The translations under genes and the position numbers were made by a program. From Leptospira kmetyi serovar Malaysia str. Bejo-Iso9 (GTDB lineage Bacteria; Spirochaetota; Leptospiria; Leptospirales; Leptospiraceae), in the NCBI RefSeq assembly GCF_000243735.2, contig NZ_AHMP02000002.1:1-64000 (forward strand): a stretch of DNA of 64,000 nucleotides, written 5' to 3'. Of this stretch, positions 17,139 to 27,300 are shown piece by piece. Below the pieces are notes generated by a model. The model did not search any database and was not told where the DNA came from. It worked only from the letters and a program-made list of their open reading frames with translations. The first letter of the stretch is position 1. Every line of letters begins with the position of its first letter.

Positions 17139-17921
17139 TTATGCGAAAGGGTGCCAGCTACCTCCCTCGTCAATACTCCAAAAGGAAAGGTTTCCTTGCG
17201 TTCGTACTCTCCATTTTGCGGATGTAAATCCGAGTGAGGGCGTGGTTCTTATAAACTCCTTTTCTTCGATAAAATCAAAAAGCCAGTTTATCGCGGACGC
17301 AAGAGAGTCGTTATCTTCGATCCCTGGATTTAACTCGACGTCTATTCCGATGAGAGCCGGGTCATATACGGGAAGAGTCCTTACAAGATTTGTGATCGGA
17401 CCTGAAGAAGAATTTTTTTCATAAGAGAGAAGCTCAAATCTACCCGGAGTGGAAGAGGGTAGGGGAGCTGTCCCACTCCATTGTTCAAATAGATTTGTTC
17501 GATATGATTTTCTTGTCGGTCTTACCTGTGGTTGAAACCTTTCTGATTCAATATTCCAAACCTGTACCGCGGAGTTTTCTGTTAGAAGTGAATCAAGAGA
17601 GAATTCATAAATTCCACAAAGCGCACCTTGAGAGGGAGTAAGTGTTACCGATGGAAAAAGATAAACCGAATCAGGACGTATAACGAGCCCAGGTCCGACA
17701 AGAATAGAATGATTGTCAGGAGAACTAACCTCGAATCCGATCGCGGTATCCGTCTTTCTTCCGATTGTAGCAAGTATTGAGGTAAGAATTGCCGGAATTG
17801 CAGAGTTTTGCGGTTCCGCTCCAGAGAGTCTATTCAGATCGTTCGAGGAAAGTTTTTGAAACTGGTTGTGATAATAAATTTTAACTTCGTTGTTTTGTAA
17901 CGGAATTTGAACCTCAGCCAT
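17139..17921 (-). CDS. Tail fibre / baseplate-distal protein, 260 aa
   Basis: The ATG at 17921 (MAEVQIPLQNN) has GGAGAGG upstream and overlaps the end of the gp48-like gene by 8 nt; a longer in-frame start inside that gene is less likely. The sequence is beta-rich (SILVGPGLVIRPDSVYLFPS), like the N-terminal part of tail fibres that dock to the baseplate. Order J-like, gp48-like, fibre matches phage Mu. The C-terminus SIDEGGSWHPFA ends next to the slippery heptamer. Confidence 0.6.
   Translation of the reverse strand: MAEVQIPLQNNEVKIYYHNQFQKLSSNDLNRLSGAEPQNSAIPAILTSILATIGRKTDTAIGFEVSSPDNHSILVGPGLVIRPDSVYLFPSVTLTPSQGALCGIYEFSLDSLLTENSAVQVWNIESERFQPQVRPTRKSYRTNLFEQWSGTAPLPSSTPGRFELLSYEKNSSSGPITNLVRTLPVYDPALIGIDVELNPGIEDNDSLASAINWLFDFIEEKEFIRTTPSLGFTSAKWRVRTQGNLSFWSIDEGGSWHPFA
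17145..17151 (-). other. Candidate -1 ribosomal slippery heptamer
   Basis: On the minus strand, C CCT TTC lies in the X XXY YYZ register of the 17139-17921 gene, one sense codon before its TAA stop. A -1 slip here continues as CGC ATA ACC CCG and enters the open frame of the 16699-17088 gene without a stop. Confidence 0.45.
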
Positions 17922-18510
17922 TTGCCTCTCCTGCATACACAGCGGTTCCAGCGGCAAGAATGCGCGTTGCTTCGGTAAGTTGAAGGTTTGTAATTTTAGT
18001 CATATCATCCACAACGATATAACTTGCACCACGATCGGGGGTTATAATTCCTGAAACCGCTTTCGTTTCGGGACCGGGAAGTGTTAGACCTAAATCGCTT
18101 GCGGAATGATCGGTTGCAAAACCTAACTCATCACATCGAAGAACTGCGAACAAGGGCGCGGGGAAAATTTCTCCAAGTTTGGGAATTGTCGGCTCGTTAG
18201 AAAGTACGTATCCGATGATATAACCGACAAACTCTTCATCCGTCATTCCAACAGGTCTTTCGATACCTAAAAACTCAGCCCAGAGTTTTAAAAAGTAACC
18301 CTCGGCGTTTGAAAGCTCCGCGCACTTCGTAGCCAATTCTTGATAGCGTAAATGCCACTCGATCGCGTTAAAGAGCGCGCCCTTATTTAAGTCGTTTATA
18401 TTCGTTACGGGACTTAGCTCGGGTCTTTCCGCATTTCCGAAAAGTTCTCTAAAGACCGGATCGGTTGAGTTTATCTGAGGTATGGATTCAAGAAGTTTAT
18501 TCTCTGACAT
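17914..18510 (-). CDS. Baseplate protein, Mu gp48-like by position, 198 aa
   Basis: Follows the J-like gene by 1 nt and precedes the fibre gene, as gp48/tail protein I does in Mu-type phages. The N-terminal half is helical (FNAIEWHLRYQELATKCAEL, then YFLKLWAEFLGIERPVGMTD), with the DEEFVGYI motif common where these proteins bind the wedge. The C-terminal half is beta-rich. It probably links the baseplate wedge to fibres. The family call relies on order and general pattern. Confidence 0.65.
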   Translation of the reverse strand: MSENKLLESIPQINSTDPVFRELFGNAERPELSPVTNINDLNKGALFNAIEWHLRYQELATKCAELSNAEGYFLKLWAEFLGIERPVGMTDEEFVGYIIGYVLSNEPTIPKLGEIFPAPLFAVLRCDELGFATDHSASDLGLTLPGPETKAVSGIITPDRGASYIVVDDMTKITNLQLTEATRILAAGTAVYAGEANG

Positions 18511-18511
18511 T

Positions 18512-19741
18512 TTAAGACGGCTCCACTCGTTCTAAGATACCTGAAACGGAACCGCCGGATGAACCTCCGGTTCTTGGAAGATATGTAGAGGGAACGACAA
18601 TATCTAAGTTTTGAGGAAGTGGATTCGGAACCGGATCACTTGCAAGTTTTCCATAGAACTCATCGATTATGACCCGGTAAAAATCGGGATGCGCTTTGAG
18701 TAAGGTTCCTTCGACTTGTTTTAAAAGAACATCGAATCCTACGGGTAACGTGTTTAAATAAACCGTAATCTGATTTAAAGCGATGCTTAACGCGTCTTCG
18801 TCTTTTAACTGAGATTCTTTTTGTAATTGAAGTCGAAACTTCACTGTGATTCCAAAAACAGGAATTCTAAATACAGCCACTTGTGTCCCCGCCGCAGAGT
18901 ATCCGGGATAATTTTCAGGATCTTTTAAGTCTCCCTCGATCACCTTTTGAACGAGATCTAAAAGACTTTGCGGAGGATTCGAGGTTCCGTCGCTTACATA
19001 CAAATTGATCCAGCCAATTTCAAACGCACCCGAAAAGGGGTTGCAATTCGTAGTCAGTTGAACACCGGCTATTCCGGGGATTGAGGTGGCCGCTGTATAG
19101 ATCCCGAGTTTAGTCGCGCGACCTAAAGAGATGATAAAGTTACGAAATCTTTTAAGTCTGCTTTCCTCACTTTCTAGATTGGTTCCACCAGCGAAGTCGG
19201 ACGGATTCCAAATTCGAATATTCGGAGGAAGCTCTATATTTACCGTTCCGAGTCCTTCGAGTGTATTAATCGAAAGTCTTCGGATATTGTAATCGACTCC
19301 GGGTTTCGATGCCCGGATTTCAATTTCGCTAAAGGTATTCCCGACCGGAATCGTAACAGATGAGATTGATTCGAATTCAAGACCAAAAAGGTCCAGTTTG
19401 AAAACTGGAATCTGAATCGGTTCTGTGTGTCCGGTATGTTCGATACGAACGATTCCGACGGACACAAGACCGGGAAGTCTTTTGAATCCAAAAGCGTTAT
19501 ATACGCCTTCTTTAATCGCATAATAAAATCCGTTTAAGGTTCTTAGATCCCCTTCGGCGAGGACTGTTGCGATCGCGGCAATCCAGGTAGAAATTCTCGA
19601 ACCCGGATTGAAATTTGATAACCTCGAACCGGAAGCAAGAAGGGAGTTCTGAATCGCGGTAAGGTATTCTAGAAAAATTTTTGGAACATACGGAGCGGCC
19701 ACAAAAAGATCCGTATTCGAAAAATTGGAATCGGAGAACAC
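18512..19741 (-). CDS. Baseplate J-like protein, 409 aa
   Basis: Baseplate wedge subunit. The diagnostic segment GGTNLESEESRLKRFRNFII, followed by GRATKLGIYTAATSIPGIAGVQL, matches the BaseplateJ family core (GG-x3-E-x-EE-x4-R), and the N-terminus has the usual NPGSRISTWIAAIATVLAEG helix. GTG start at 19741. It leads a leftward operon of baseplate and fibre genes; only 30 bp separate it from the divergent gene at 19772, so both promoters must overlap coding sequence. Confidence 0.85.
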   Translation of the reverse strand: MFSDSNFSNTDLFVAAPYVPKIFLEYLTAIQNSLLASGSRLSNFNPGSRISTWIAAIATVLAEGDLRTLNGFYYAIKEGVYNAFGFKRLPGLVSVGIVRIEHTGHTEPIQIPVFKLDLFGLEFESISSVTIPVGNTFSEIEIRASKPGVDYNIRRLSINTLEGLGTVNIELPPNIRIWNPSDFAGGTNLESEESRLKRFRNFIISLGRATKLGIYTAATSIPGIAGVQLTTNCNPFSGAFEIGWINLYVSDGTSNPPQSLLDLVQKVIEGDLKDPENYPGYSAAGTQVAVFRIPVFGITVKFRLQLQKESQLKDEDALSIALNQITVYLNTLPVGFDVLLKQVEGTLLKAHPDFYRVIIDEFYGKLASDPVPNPLPQNLDIVVPSTYLPRTGGSSGGSVSGILERVEPS

Positions 19742-19771
19742 CGATTAGAAAGTTTCCCCTACCCTATCATC

Positions 19772-21682
19772 GTGTTTTCAAGTGTCGTTGGAGGGGTAAC
19801 GTCTGGTTTTAATTCTCTTACCGGAGGGGCGTTTAGCGGATCTCTTGCACCAACGTATGAACCTCAAAACGTTTTTTCTTTTGCATTCTATGAAAAAAAA
19901 ACAAACGGATCGTATTCGATTTTTCAAAATCAAAACGAATACTTTTTTGTAAACGGTCCTCTCAATTACAATGAGAACTTTAAAAATAGAACTCTCGTTG
20001 AAAAAACTTTCGGGTCCGTGGTTGTAGTCGATTACGGACTCGATAACAGCGAGCTAAAACTTGAGGGTGAGTTTCATATTTATCATCTAGGACTTCCTGC
20101 AAAACCAAAGATGTCGATTCCCGGTGACTCGGGAGCGGGGTTTGTTCAATCCGCTTTTTCGGCTGGTAAGTCGATTCTAAAAAACAAAGTCGGAAGTTAC
20201 TACGATAAAATCCGGAGTAGTTATCTAAGTCTTGGGGGAGGGGAGTTTAGATCCGGGTTACAAGAATTCAATGACTTTATGTTTTTCCTGCACTACTCGA
20301 GAAGCCTCGATGCAGTTGAATATTCTTCAAACGATTCCCAAGCACAAAAGATCACAAAACTTTTCTCTGAAAAAAGACTTACCTGGAAGACCCACGCGTT
20401 TGTTTTCCGAGACTATGATCGTAATCGCACAGTTGAGGTCATTATTCCTCAGAACGGGTTTACCGTTACACGTTCTGTAAGTGATACGAACACTTACAAG
20501 TATTCCCTAAACCTCGTCGTTGTTAAAGAACTGAATTCAAAAATCACGAGCCAGCTTGTAAGGAGTAATTTCAACGCGTTTCGAACAATCTCAGGTCTTA
20601 TGAACGAGCTCGAGAATCTTGTAAATTTACCACTCAAGTTATCGGGGGCTTTACTCGGAGTTGCTCGCGGAATCCAGGTTTTTGCAAGTTCTACAAAAAG
20701 ACTACTTTCTTCGTGGGACCGAATGAAAGACCAGTTTAACGCGCAAGGAAAACTTGCACGCGTTACGTTCGAATCTGCAAAATCCGATTTGGGAATATCA
20801 AAGAAAAAAAGAGGATTTCATGCCGAGGAAATATCCGACCTAATTGACGAAGCATACAAAAAGTCGCGAGCAAACGAAGCAGAATTCAGACAAAACATAG
20901 ACCAATCAATAAATGATTGTTCCGCTCTTTTTGCACTCATTGGTCAGTTTGTTATCCCCGTAGACAATTCCGGTTCTTATGAAGCGATGAGTCTAAAGCC
21001 GGGTGCTGATTTTACAGCGTGGGTTGATAACGACGTATACAGATTTGCGATTACTGCCGATGAGATACTTCTTGAAACTCTCGCCGCACTCAATGAAGCA
21101 GGTATAGACAACGAATATACTATTCTTCATACCACCTCAAGCGATACCTGGGAAAAAATCGCGGATGAAAGACTTGGAGACGCGGGACTTGGACAAGCTC
21201 TAGCTTCTTACAACGGAAAAAGAGATTCTAAACTGGATCGTCTTGCGATTCGAATTCCGTATGGAACAAAAACGAATATTTTTACAAGTCTTCCTGAGAA
21301 CCCTACACCGAAAGAACTGGAAATCGCTCTCGTTGGTTGTGATATTAAGCTTACACCAAATAGAGGAATTGAGGTTTCACCTACAGGTGATCTTGCTTTA
21401 GTCGAGGGAGACGATGCTCTTTTAAATGAGAAACTTGATCATATTGACATAGAGCAGGGTTCAATTCCCGGCGCGCCTGAGATAGGAAATCCGATTCCAC
21501 CGGGAGAACTTCCCGATGAAATCCAAAGAAAGAATTATATCCCGCAAATTCTCAGACAAATAAAATCCGATCCAAGAATCACCGATGCGAAGTTTTTCGG
21601 TTCCGCGCAAGACGGTGATACACTTCACCTTCAATTTTATATAGAATCGGTAAGTGGCGGGAGTGCGATTATTTCCGTATGA
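19772..21682 (+). CDS. Tail/baseplate fusion protein with LysM-like and gp25-like domains, 636 aa
   Basis: Residues about 30-390 resemble tail DNA-circulation/tail assembly proteins (FSFAFYEKK, FEVIIPQNGF-type strands and a long helical linker). Residues about 446-500 look like a LysM/gp53-type domain (YTILHTTSSDTWEKIADERL then IRIPYGTK). Residues about 521-636 look like gp25/GpW wedge protein (CDIKLTPNRGIEVSPTGDLA, ALVEGDDALLNEKL, DPRITDA). Fusion of parts that are separate genes in Mu is notable. GTG start at 19772 with no clear ribosome site. Confidence 0.7.
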   Translation: MFSSVVGGVTSGFNSLTGGAFSGSLAPTYEPQNVFSFAFYEKKTNGSYSIFQNQNEYFFVNGPLNYNENFKNRTLVEKTFGSVVVVDYGLDNSELKLEGEFHIYHLGLPAKPKMSIPGDSGAGFVQSAFSAGKSILKNKVGSYYDKIRSSYLSLGGGEFRSGLQEFNDFMFFLHYSRSLDAVEYSSNDSQAQKITKLFSEKRLTWKTHAFVFRDYDRNRTVEVIIPQNGFTVTRSVSDTNTYKYSLNLVVVKELNSKITSQLVRSNFNAFRTISGLMNELENLVNLPLKLSGALLGVARGIQVFASSTKRLLSSWDRMKDQFNAQGKLARVTFESAKSDLGISKKKRGFHAEEISDLIDEAYKKSRANEAEFRQNIDQSINDCSALFALIGQFVIPVDNSGSYEAMSLKPGADFTAWVDNDVYRFAITADEILLETLAALNEAGIDNEYTILHTTSSDTWEKIADERLGDAGLGQALASYNGKRDSKLDRLAIRIPYGTKTNIFTSLPENPTPKELEIALVGCDIKLTPNRGIEVSPTGDLALVEGDDALLNEKLDHIDIEQGSIPGAPEIGNPIPPGELPDEIQRKNYIPQILRQIKSDPRITDAKFFGSAQDGDTLHLQFYIESVSGGSAIISV

Positions 21683-22380
21683 GGTCAGGTTTTTCAAACG
21701 ACGCATTCGATTTTCAAGAAAAACCTCAATCACCGGACGCACGTCTAACACCTGCGATTCTTGCAACCGTGACCGATGTTCTTCCGAGATTTCGTGCAAA
21801 CGTTTTAACAACCTTCGGAGAACCTTACAAAAAGGTACGATATTCCGGTCCTTTTTTAAAACAAAACGGGAATGCACATGGCCGAGCCTTCGGATTAAAA
21901 AAAGACCAGCTTGTTCTTTTAGAATTTATCTCCGGTTCCTATCGCGCTCCTGTGATCACACAAATCTTTCCGTTTGCTGTCAAAGACTCCGATTTATCGA
22001 ATCTTCAAAATTTCTGGTCCAAATATAGTTTTCTTGATCCCGAAAAAGATATAATTGATTTTCACGAGTCTGGATACTTTGTCCGGCAAACGACAAGCAA
22101 GATCGAAATCTATAACGAGAATCAAGAACTTGTTTTCTCACTCGACTTCGAAAATAAAAAAGCAAAACTGAAAATTGAAACTTTAGAAATAGAAGGTGAG
22201 ACAACGTTTAAAGGGAATACGAATTTTCAAGGGGATCTAAAAATAGAAGGAGATACAGATCAAACAGGAAAACTTTCAGTCAGTGAAGACGTAGTGATCG
22301 CGGGCGTTGCCGTAAAAACCCACGGCCATACCTACTCACCCGGTCCTCTACCACCAACAAAAACAGGACCGCCGATTTAG
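21679..22380 (+). CDS. Baseplate spike, gpV-like, 233 aa
   Basis: Probable membrane-puncturing spike at the tail tip. N-terminal OB-like region (ATVTDVLPRFRANVLTTFGE), then a repetitive beta-helix-like segment (KIEIYNENQELVFSLDFENK; LEIEGETTFKGNTNFQGDLK), and a C-terminus with HGHTYSPGPLPPTKTGPP. The His-x-His tip and Pro/Gly ending are typical of gpV/gp45 spikes that bind a metal at the apex. The ATG overlaps the previous TGA (ATGA). Confidence 0.8.
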   Translation: MRSGFSNDAFDFQEKPQSPDARLTPAILATVTDVLPRFRANVLTTFGEPYKKVRYSGPFLKQNGNAHGRAFGLKKDQLVLLEFISGSYRAPVITQIFPFAVKDSDLSNLQNFWSKYSFLDPEKDIIDFHESGYFVRQTTSKIEIYNENQELVFSLDFENKKAKLKIETLEIEGETTFKGNTNFQGDLKIEGDTDQTGKLSVSEDVVIAGVAVKTHGHTYSPGPLPPTKTGPPI

Positions 22381-22402
22381 AATTTTATTTAAAACTTTCG
22401 GT

Positions 22403-23971
22403 ATGCCTACTCTTGGAAGTACCGAACAAAAAGAAATCAAATCGGTTCGAAGCTCGTTCTTTCTTCCTCCAAAAGCCTTCGCTCTTGAGATACGTCTTCC
22501 CGGAAAGAATTCAAAAATCTTTTTTCCAGTTGAGCATGTTTCAAGTATTAAATCCCATCGCTCCATTTCTGCCGGAAAGGGCGGAATCTTTTTATCTATT
22601 CCCTATCAAGAGTCTTACTTTGTTCAAACAAGCGGTGAAACCTCGCTTCCGCTTTCTCAAATCGAAGAAGGGGAAGAGATTCCTTTCCGTGAAGTATTTC
22701 CTATCCGAAGTATCGTATATTTGTATATCGATGTAGGAGAGAGAAAAGAAAAAAATCCTGTTTTTAGAAAACTAAACGTTGGGAAGGTCAAGAATGCTTC
22801 GCGCGAGTATTCTGCGGATGGAAAAAGTTTTGTAAACGTGAATATCTCACCGATTGAAACAATTCTTTCGGATACTGACTTTTTTATCGACTATCAAAGA
22901 CAAGATGGTGAACCGGCGGCGCGCTCCGATGATTCTTACGCGGGTGTAATCACAAAGGCCGCGGGTGTTTTTTTACAAGGACAGCTTTCTGATTTAATTC
23001 GTAATTTTTGGGACGAGTTTTTTTGTAAATTGATGAATGTTTCGCGCTACGCGGACAAAAACATTCTTTCTCCGACTACCTCACAAGACTCGGATGCAAT
23101 TCTTTCGATCCTTTTACCTGCGCGGGCTTATACGGAATTCTTTGCGTATGAATCGCAAGTACTATCTTCATTTTCAATCGGTTCTTATATTAATTTTTGG
23201 GAAATTTTAAGGTCGTATGTTTCGGAACCGCTCTACGAACTTTTTGTCGATCCTCTCGAAACCTTTGACCTTGAAGGAGTATACGGGAAAGGGGTAGCCT
23301 ACGGAGAATGTGGATCTTCAAGCGTTGAAGAATACGAGGTAGGAAGTCAAGAAGCGAAGGTAATTTTTAGACCAACTCCGTTTTATATGTTTGGGTTGGA
23401 CGGGTTGTATCGTGATCTTGAAAATTTCTCGATCGATTCATTTTACACCTTTGAGATAGACGATTTAAAAAATTTTCGAATCGAGGATTCCGAAGAATCC
23501 GTTATAGTCGGAGTTCACGTAATTCAAAACACATTTCAAAGTTTTGGTACAATTCTTTCAGAACCAAAATATGACGACAAGTTGCGAGCAATCTTCGGAC
23601 CAAAACTTTTACACGTAAAAGTTGCGGGTCTTGTTTTTCGGGAAGAAAATCTCACCTCATCCAAAAAAGAAAATTACAAGGGTGAGCTTTCCAAAATCCG
23701 TGATTTGCTTTTTCAAATTTTTTGTAATCGTGAAGAGTTAAAGTTTTCTTCCGGTTCTTTTGAAACTGGATTTGTTCCTTTAAGACCCGGAATGCCTTAC
23801 AAAATCGTAATCGATCCTTCCAAAAATTATCCAATTCCGATCGAGGATATACCGGAATTCGGATATATCACGGATGTAATCGATGAATTCTCTCCGGGTC
23901 AAGCAAAGGCTTCCACGAGTATAAATTTCAAGTGGAGTCCTACGAAAAGTGTCTATTTTGAAAGAACCTGA
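22403..23971 (+). CDS. Baseplate hub-like tail protein, 522 aa
   Basis: Long, beta-rich with acidic and aromatic residues (ALEIRLPGKNSKIFFPVEHV; KLNVGKVKNASREYSADGKS). It follows the spike gene, where hub proteins (gpD/gp44/gp27 type) are encoded in contractile phages, and ends with a conserved-looking DVIDEFSPGQAKASTSINFK segment common in hub domains. The family call is by order and fold impression only. The 3' end overlaps a leftward small gene by 19 bp. Confidence 0.55.
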   Translation: MPTLGSTEQKEIKSVRSSFFLPPKAFALEIRLPGKNSKIFFPVEHVSSIKSHRSISAGKGGIFLSIPYQESYFVQTSGETSLPLSQIEEGEEIPFREVFPIRSIVYLYIDVGERKEKNPVFRKLNVGKVKNASREYSADGKSFVNVNISPIETILSDTDFFIDYQRQDGEPAARSDDSYAGVITKAAGVFLQGQLSDLIRNFWDEFFCKLMNVSRYADKNILSPTTSQDSDAILSILLPARAYTEFFAYESQVLSSFSIGSYINFWEILRSYVSEPLYELFVDPLETFDLEGVYGKGVAYGECGSSSVEEYEVGSQEAKVIFRPTPFYMFGLDGLYRDLENFSIDSFYTFEIDDLKNFRIEDSEESVIVGVHVIQNTFQSFGTILSEPKYDDKLRAIFGPKLLHVKVAGLVFREENLTSSKKENYKGELSKIRDLLFQIFCNREELKFSSGSFETGFVPLRPGMPYKIVIDPSKNYPIPIEDIPEFGYITDVIDEFSPGQAKASTSINFKWSPTKSVYFERT

Positions 23972-24243
23972 TCGAGCGGTTTTACATCCGTAATTTCGAA
24001 AAACTCTGTAAGTGTATCACCATCGTTCGGACCCGTTCCAATAAACCAAACATCAGCGGGGAGGTCTGAAAAGGTTTCAGTCAGTCCATTGGATTTTTTT
24101 AAAAACCGAATCGGATATGAAATTGGTATTTCAAAATGGTCTGTTCTTTGAAGTGTTATTCCTTGAGCTTCACGCAGTCCCTTCGCGGAAATGAGCTGGC
24201 CGTTGTCTGCCTCGATTACTATATCACTCGCGTACTCTTTCAT
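23953..24243 (-). CDS. Small protein with its own strong promoter, 96 aa
   Basis: The ATG at 24243 is preceded by GGAGATTTTAGA and, further upstream, by a near-consensus sigma-70 promoter. Starts MKEYASDIVIEADNGQLISA; mixed alpha/beta, acidic, with SYPIRFLKKSNG and VWFIGTGPNDGDTLTEFFEI. No family recognised. It lies alone on the minus strand between late genes, the signature of a moron expressed in the lysogen. Readthrough transcription would be antisense to the hub gene. Confidence 0.65.
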   Translation of the reverse strand: MKEYASDIVIEADNGQLISAKGLREAQGITLQRTDHFEIPISYPIRFLKKSNGLTETFSDLPADVWFIGTGPNDGDTLTEFFEITDVKPLDQVLSK

Positions 24244-24273
24244 TCTAAAATCTCCTTTGTAAAAAATCGAAGT

Positions 24274-24302
24274 ACTATAGTTATACAGCGTTTCTTTGTC
24301 AA
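24274..24302 (-). promoter_or_regulatory. Sigma-70 promoter for the 96-aa gene
   Basis: Read on the minus strand: TTGACA (24297-24302), a 17-bp spacer, and TATAGT (24274-24279). The start codon lies about 30 bp downstream with a good GGAG ribosome site between. Confidence 0.8.
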
Positions 24303-24366
24303 GAAAATACGAATTAATTATCTTCTGTTTTCAACTTAATCTAACGAAAGACCCACCTCTCCGATT

Positions 24367-24383
24367 TTTAGTATCATACTAAA
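24367..24383. promoter_or_regulatory. 17-bp perfect palindrome before the large polyvalent gene
   Basis: TTTAGTAT-C-ATACTAAA, an exact inverted repeat about a single central base, ending 10 bp before the ATG at 24394. Position and symmetry suggest a repressor operator controlling the polyvalent-protein operon. It is not followed by a terminator-like T-run. Confidence 0.6.
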
Positions 24384-24393
24384 CTTCTCCAAA

Positions 24394-27300
24394 ATGATAG
24401 GCGTAAGAGAAGTCGTTCGAGAAACACTCCACATCCTAAAAGGAAAAAAACTCCAAGATAATGCTATATCCACTCACAAAAACTTGTCCGTTTGGAAAAA
24501 GTTTGCTGGACTTGAACATCCATGGAGACAGATAAAAGCACCTCCAAAGTCTCACATCCATCACGGAACATCCGAGAAAAAGGAACATACAACCTCTCAC
24601 AGCTCTCAAAAAAATATTCATTCAACACATGGTAAGGAGGAATTCAAGTTAGAAGCCGAATCGGTAAAAAGGGAAAAAGAAACCGATCCGGGTCAGCCGC
24701 TTCTTTTCACAAATCTTCCAAAGATAAAAAACTCACCATATCCAAACAAAAGACCGGTATATGTTCCTGGAAAAATCAATGACCTCGGATCTTTGATTAC
24801 AGAAATAAAAAACTCGCTTCTAAATTCCGGTCTTGAATCAAAAGCAAAAGAATTTTTGGAACTTGCTTACAAAGGTGAAAATGATCTTAATAAAATTCTA
24901 AATATCTGCTATCGTTTCGTTAGTATATCTTCGGATAACGTAAATAAAATTACACGTTCTCTCGTTTCTGAAAAAGTAAAGGAAACGAAAAGAACTCTTT
25001 CCGAAGCGATGCTCGGAAATGACAACGCATCCGGCGAACATGACGTTCAAGCGAGCACTCCTAAAATTCTTCAAAGTAGTTTTCTTCCTGAAATTATTAA
25101 GGAGCTTAACGAAGATGGTCTTTCCGTTTCTGACAAAAAATTTATTGAGAGGGTAAAGACCTCAATCGAAAGAAAACAAATTCCTCATACGATAAAAACG
25201 AAGATAAACGAGGAGTTAGCACGACTTGAAATCAAAGAACCTTCGATCGTTCTAAAAATTATAAAAACATATATCAGTGATTCTCTTCTTAAATATAACG
25301 AAAAAAATAATCCGAAACCGATCGATGACGATTCTCCAATTAAAAGAAGCGTAATTTCTTCCAAATTTAGACATCTCGCTGACAACATGGAAGAGGCGAT
25401 TCAGCACAAAGAAAGCCCGCCTATATCCAGACAAAATAAAACGAGAAGAAGAATTGGCATTGCGGCTTCGATGTATGATCAATCTGTCAAATTACGAAAA
25501 ATTCAAGCGGCACTTTATGGTCTTGCTAACGAGGTAGAGGACGGAAAACTTCCCGAGTATCTTAAAAGTATCAAAAGTAAAAATGATATTGAGGAAATTA
25601 TTTCGACTTACAAACACCTAGATTACTATCGTCAGATTCCTAATTCTAAGGAATTGAATCCATTAGATTCAAAAGTTTCGGTTAGGTTTTATAAATTTCC
25701 GTTGGACTCCTTTTACGAGGATACGCAAAAAGAAATTCGAATTAGTTCAGATGGTAAGGTAAACAATCATTCCTTAGATTGGGCTTTGAAGAAAGGTCTG
25801 ATAACAAAAGCAGAATATAAAACTATCCTCAAGCACACTTCAAAGGACAAGAATTCTCATTACGAATCTTTTCAAGTAAGTGATCTTGAAAATGCCGAAG
25901 AACTAAAACGGATATACGATTTAAAAGATAATCTTAAAGACAATTTGTATGTAAAGCCCGCAGAGAAAAAATCAAAGAATACAGTTCTAATCAATGGAAC
26001 GAAATACGAGTTTTATTTTAAAGGAAAAAAGGATCGAAGTAATTATCAAAAAAGTATCATAAAGATTCTTCGCCTAGGTCTTGATACATACAAAAAGGTT
26101 GAAGACGCGGGAAAATATATACAAGCTCTTAGCGAAAATAACAAAGGTCGCGGACCGGATCCAAAAAAAAGAGAAATTCAAAAGTTAGAAGAAAACCTCG
26201 TCGGAGTAAAGATTCCAGGTTTTTTCCCGACCCCGAAACTACTCGCGCAGAGACTTGTAAAAGAAGCAGAAATTTCTTCAGGTATGGAGGTCTTAGAACC
26301 CTCAGCCGGAAAAGGAGATCTCTCCGAAGAAATTCAAAATTTAACGGGAATCAAACCTGACACGATCGAGTATTTTAGTTCTCTAAGAGAAATTCTACAA
26401 AAGAAAGATTTTAACCTCGTAGGAAGCGACTTTCTAGAATTCAAAGATAAACTCTATGACCGAATCATTATGAACCCTCCTTTTGAGAAGGGTCAGGATT
26501 TGGAACATGTTCAACACGCGTATTCACTCTTAAAACCAGGCGGCCGCCTTGTTAGTATCATGTCCGAGGGACCATTCTACCGAGAGGATTCTAAAGCAAA
26601 AAATTTTAGAAAATGGTTAGAGGACGTTGACGGGGAATCGGAACAACTTCCTTCCGGTTCATTTCTTGGACGCGATTCCTTTAGACAAACCGGTGTAAAT
26701 ACAAGGATCGTAATCATTGAAAAACCAAAAGCGAAAACAAATTCGAAAATTACCAATTTCGAAACAAAAATCACGGATGAGTCTTTTGATTCAAAATCTC
26801 TTTCCGAGGCAATGCGCGGAAACAAAAACGCGGAAGGAGAACATAGTACCGTAAAAAATCTAGAATCCGAGGTATACAATTCTCATCCAAATACGAATGA
26901 TCAAGTTCTCGAATCAATAGATAAAGATGACCCTCCAAAGGATACGATTAAAAAAATTGATCTAACGGATGTCAAAACACTGCTCGATCATAAAGAAAAA
27001 AATAAAGAATTCAAAGATGTTAATGATCGCGTTCCCGGTTCGCGGAAAGAGATGGCCGCGATTGCGAAATTACTTAAATTATCCGATCTAAATAAGCTAG
27101 ATTCCGCAACAGCGGAGCGCGTCGTTAAAAAAGATAGGGTACTTCCTCCGTTTGATTTTACGGAGTACAAGAATAAGGGAGAGGAGGGAGGCTTAGTTTT
27201 TTTAAAATCTAAGTTATACGACTCTATCGCTTCGAAACCTGCGGATTCGGATTATGCAAGAAAGGAATATGTCCTTAACTTAAAAGATATTCTCGATCCG

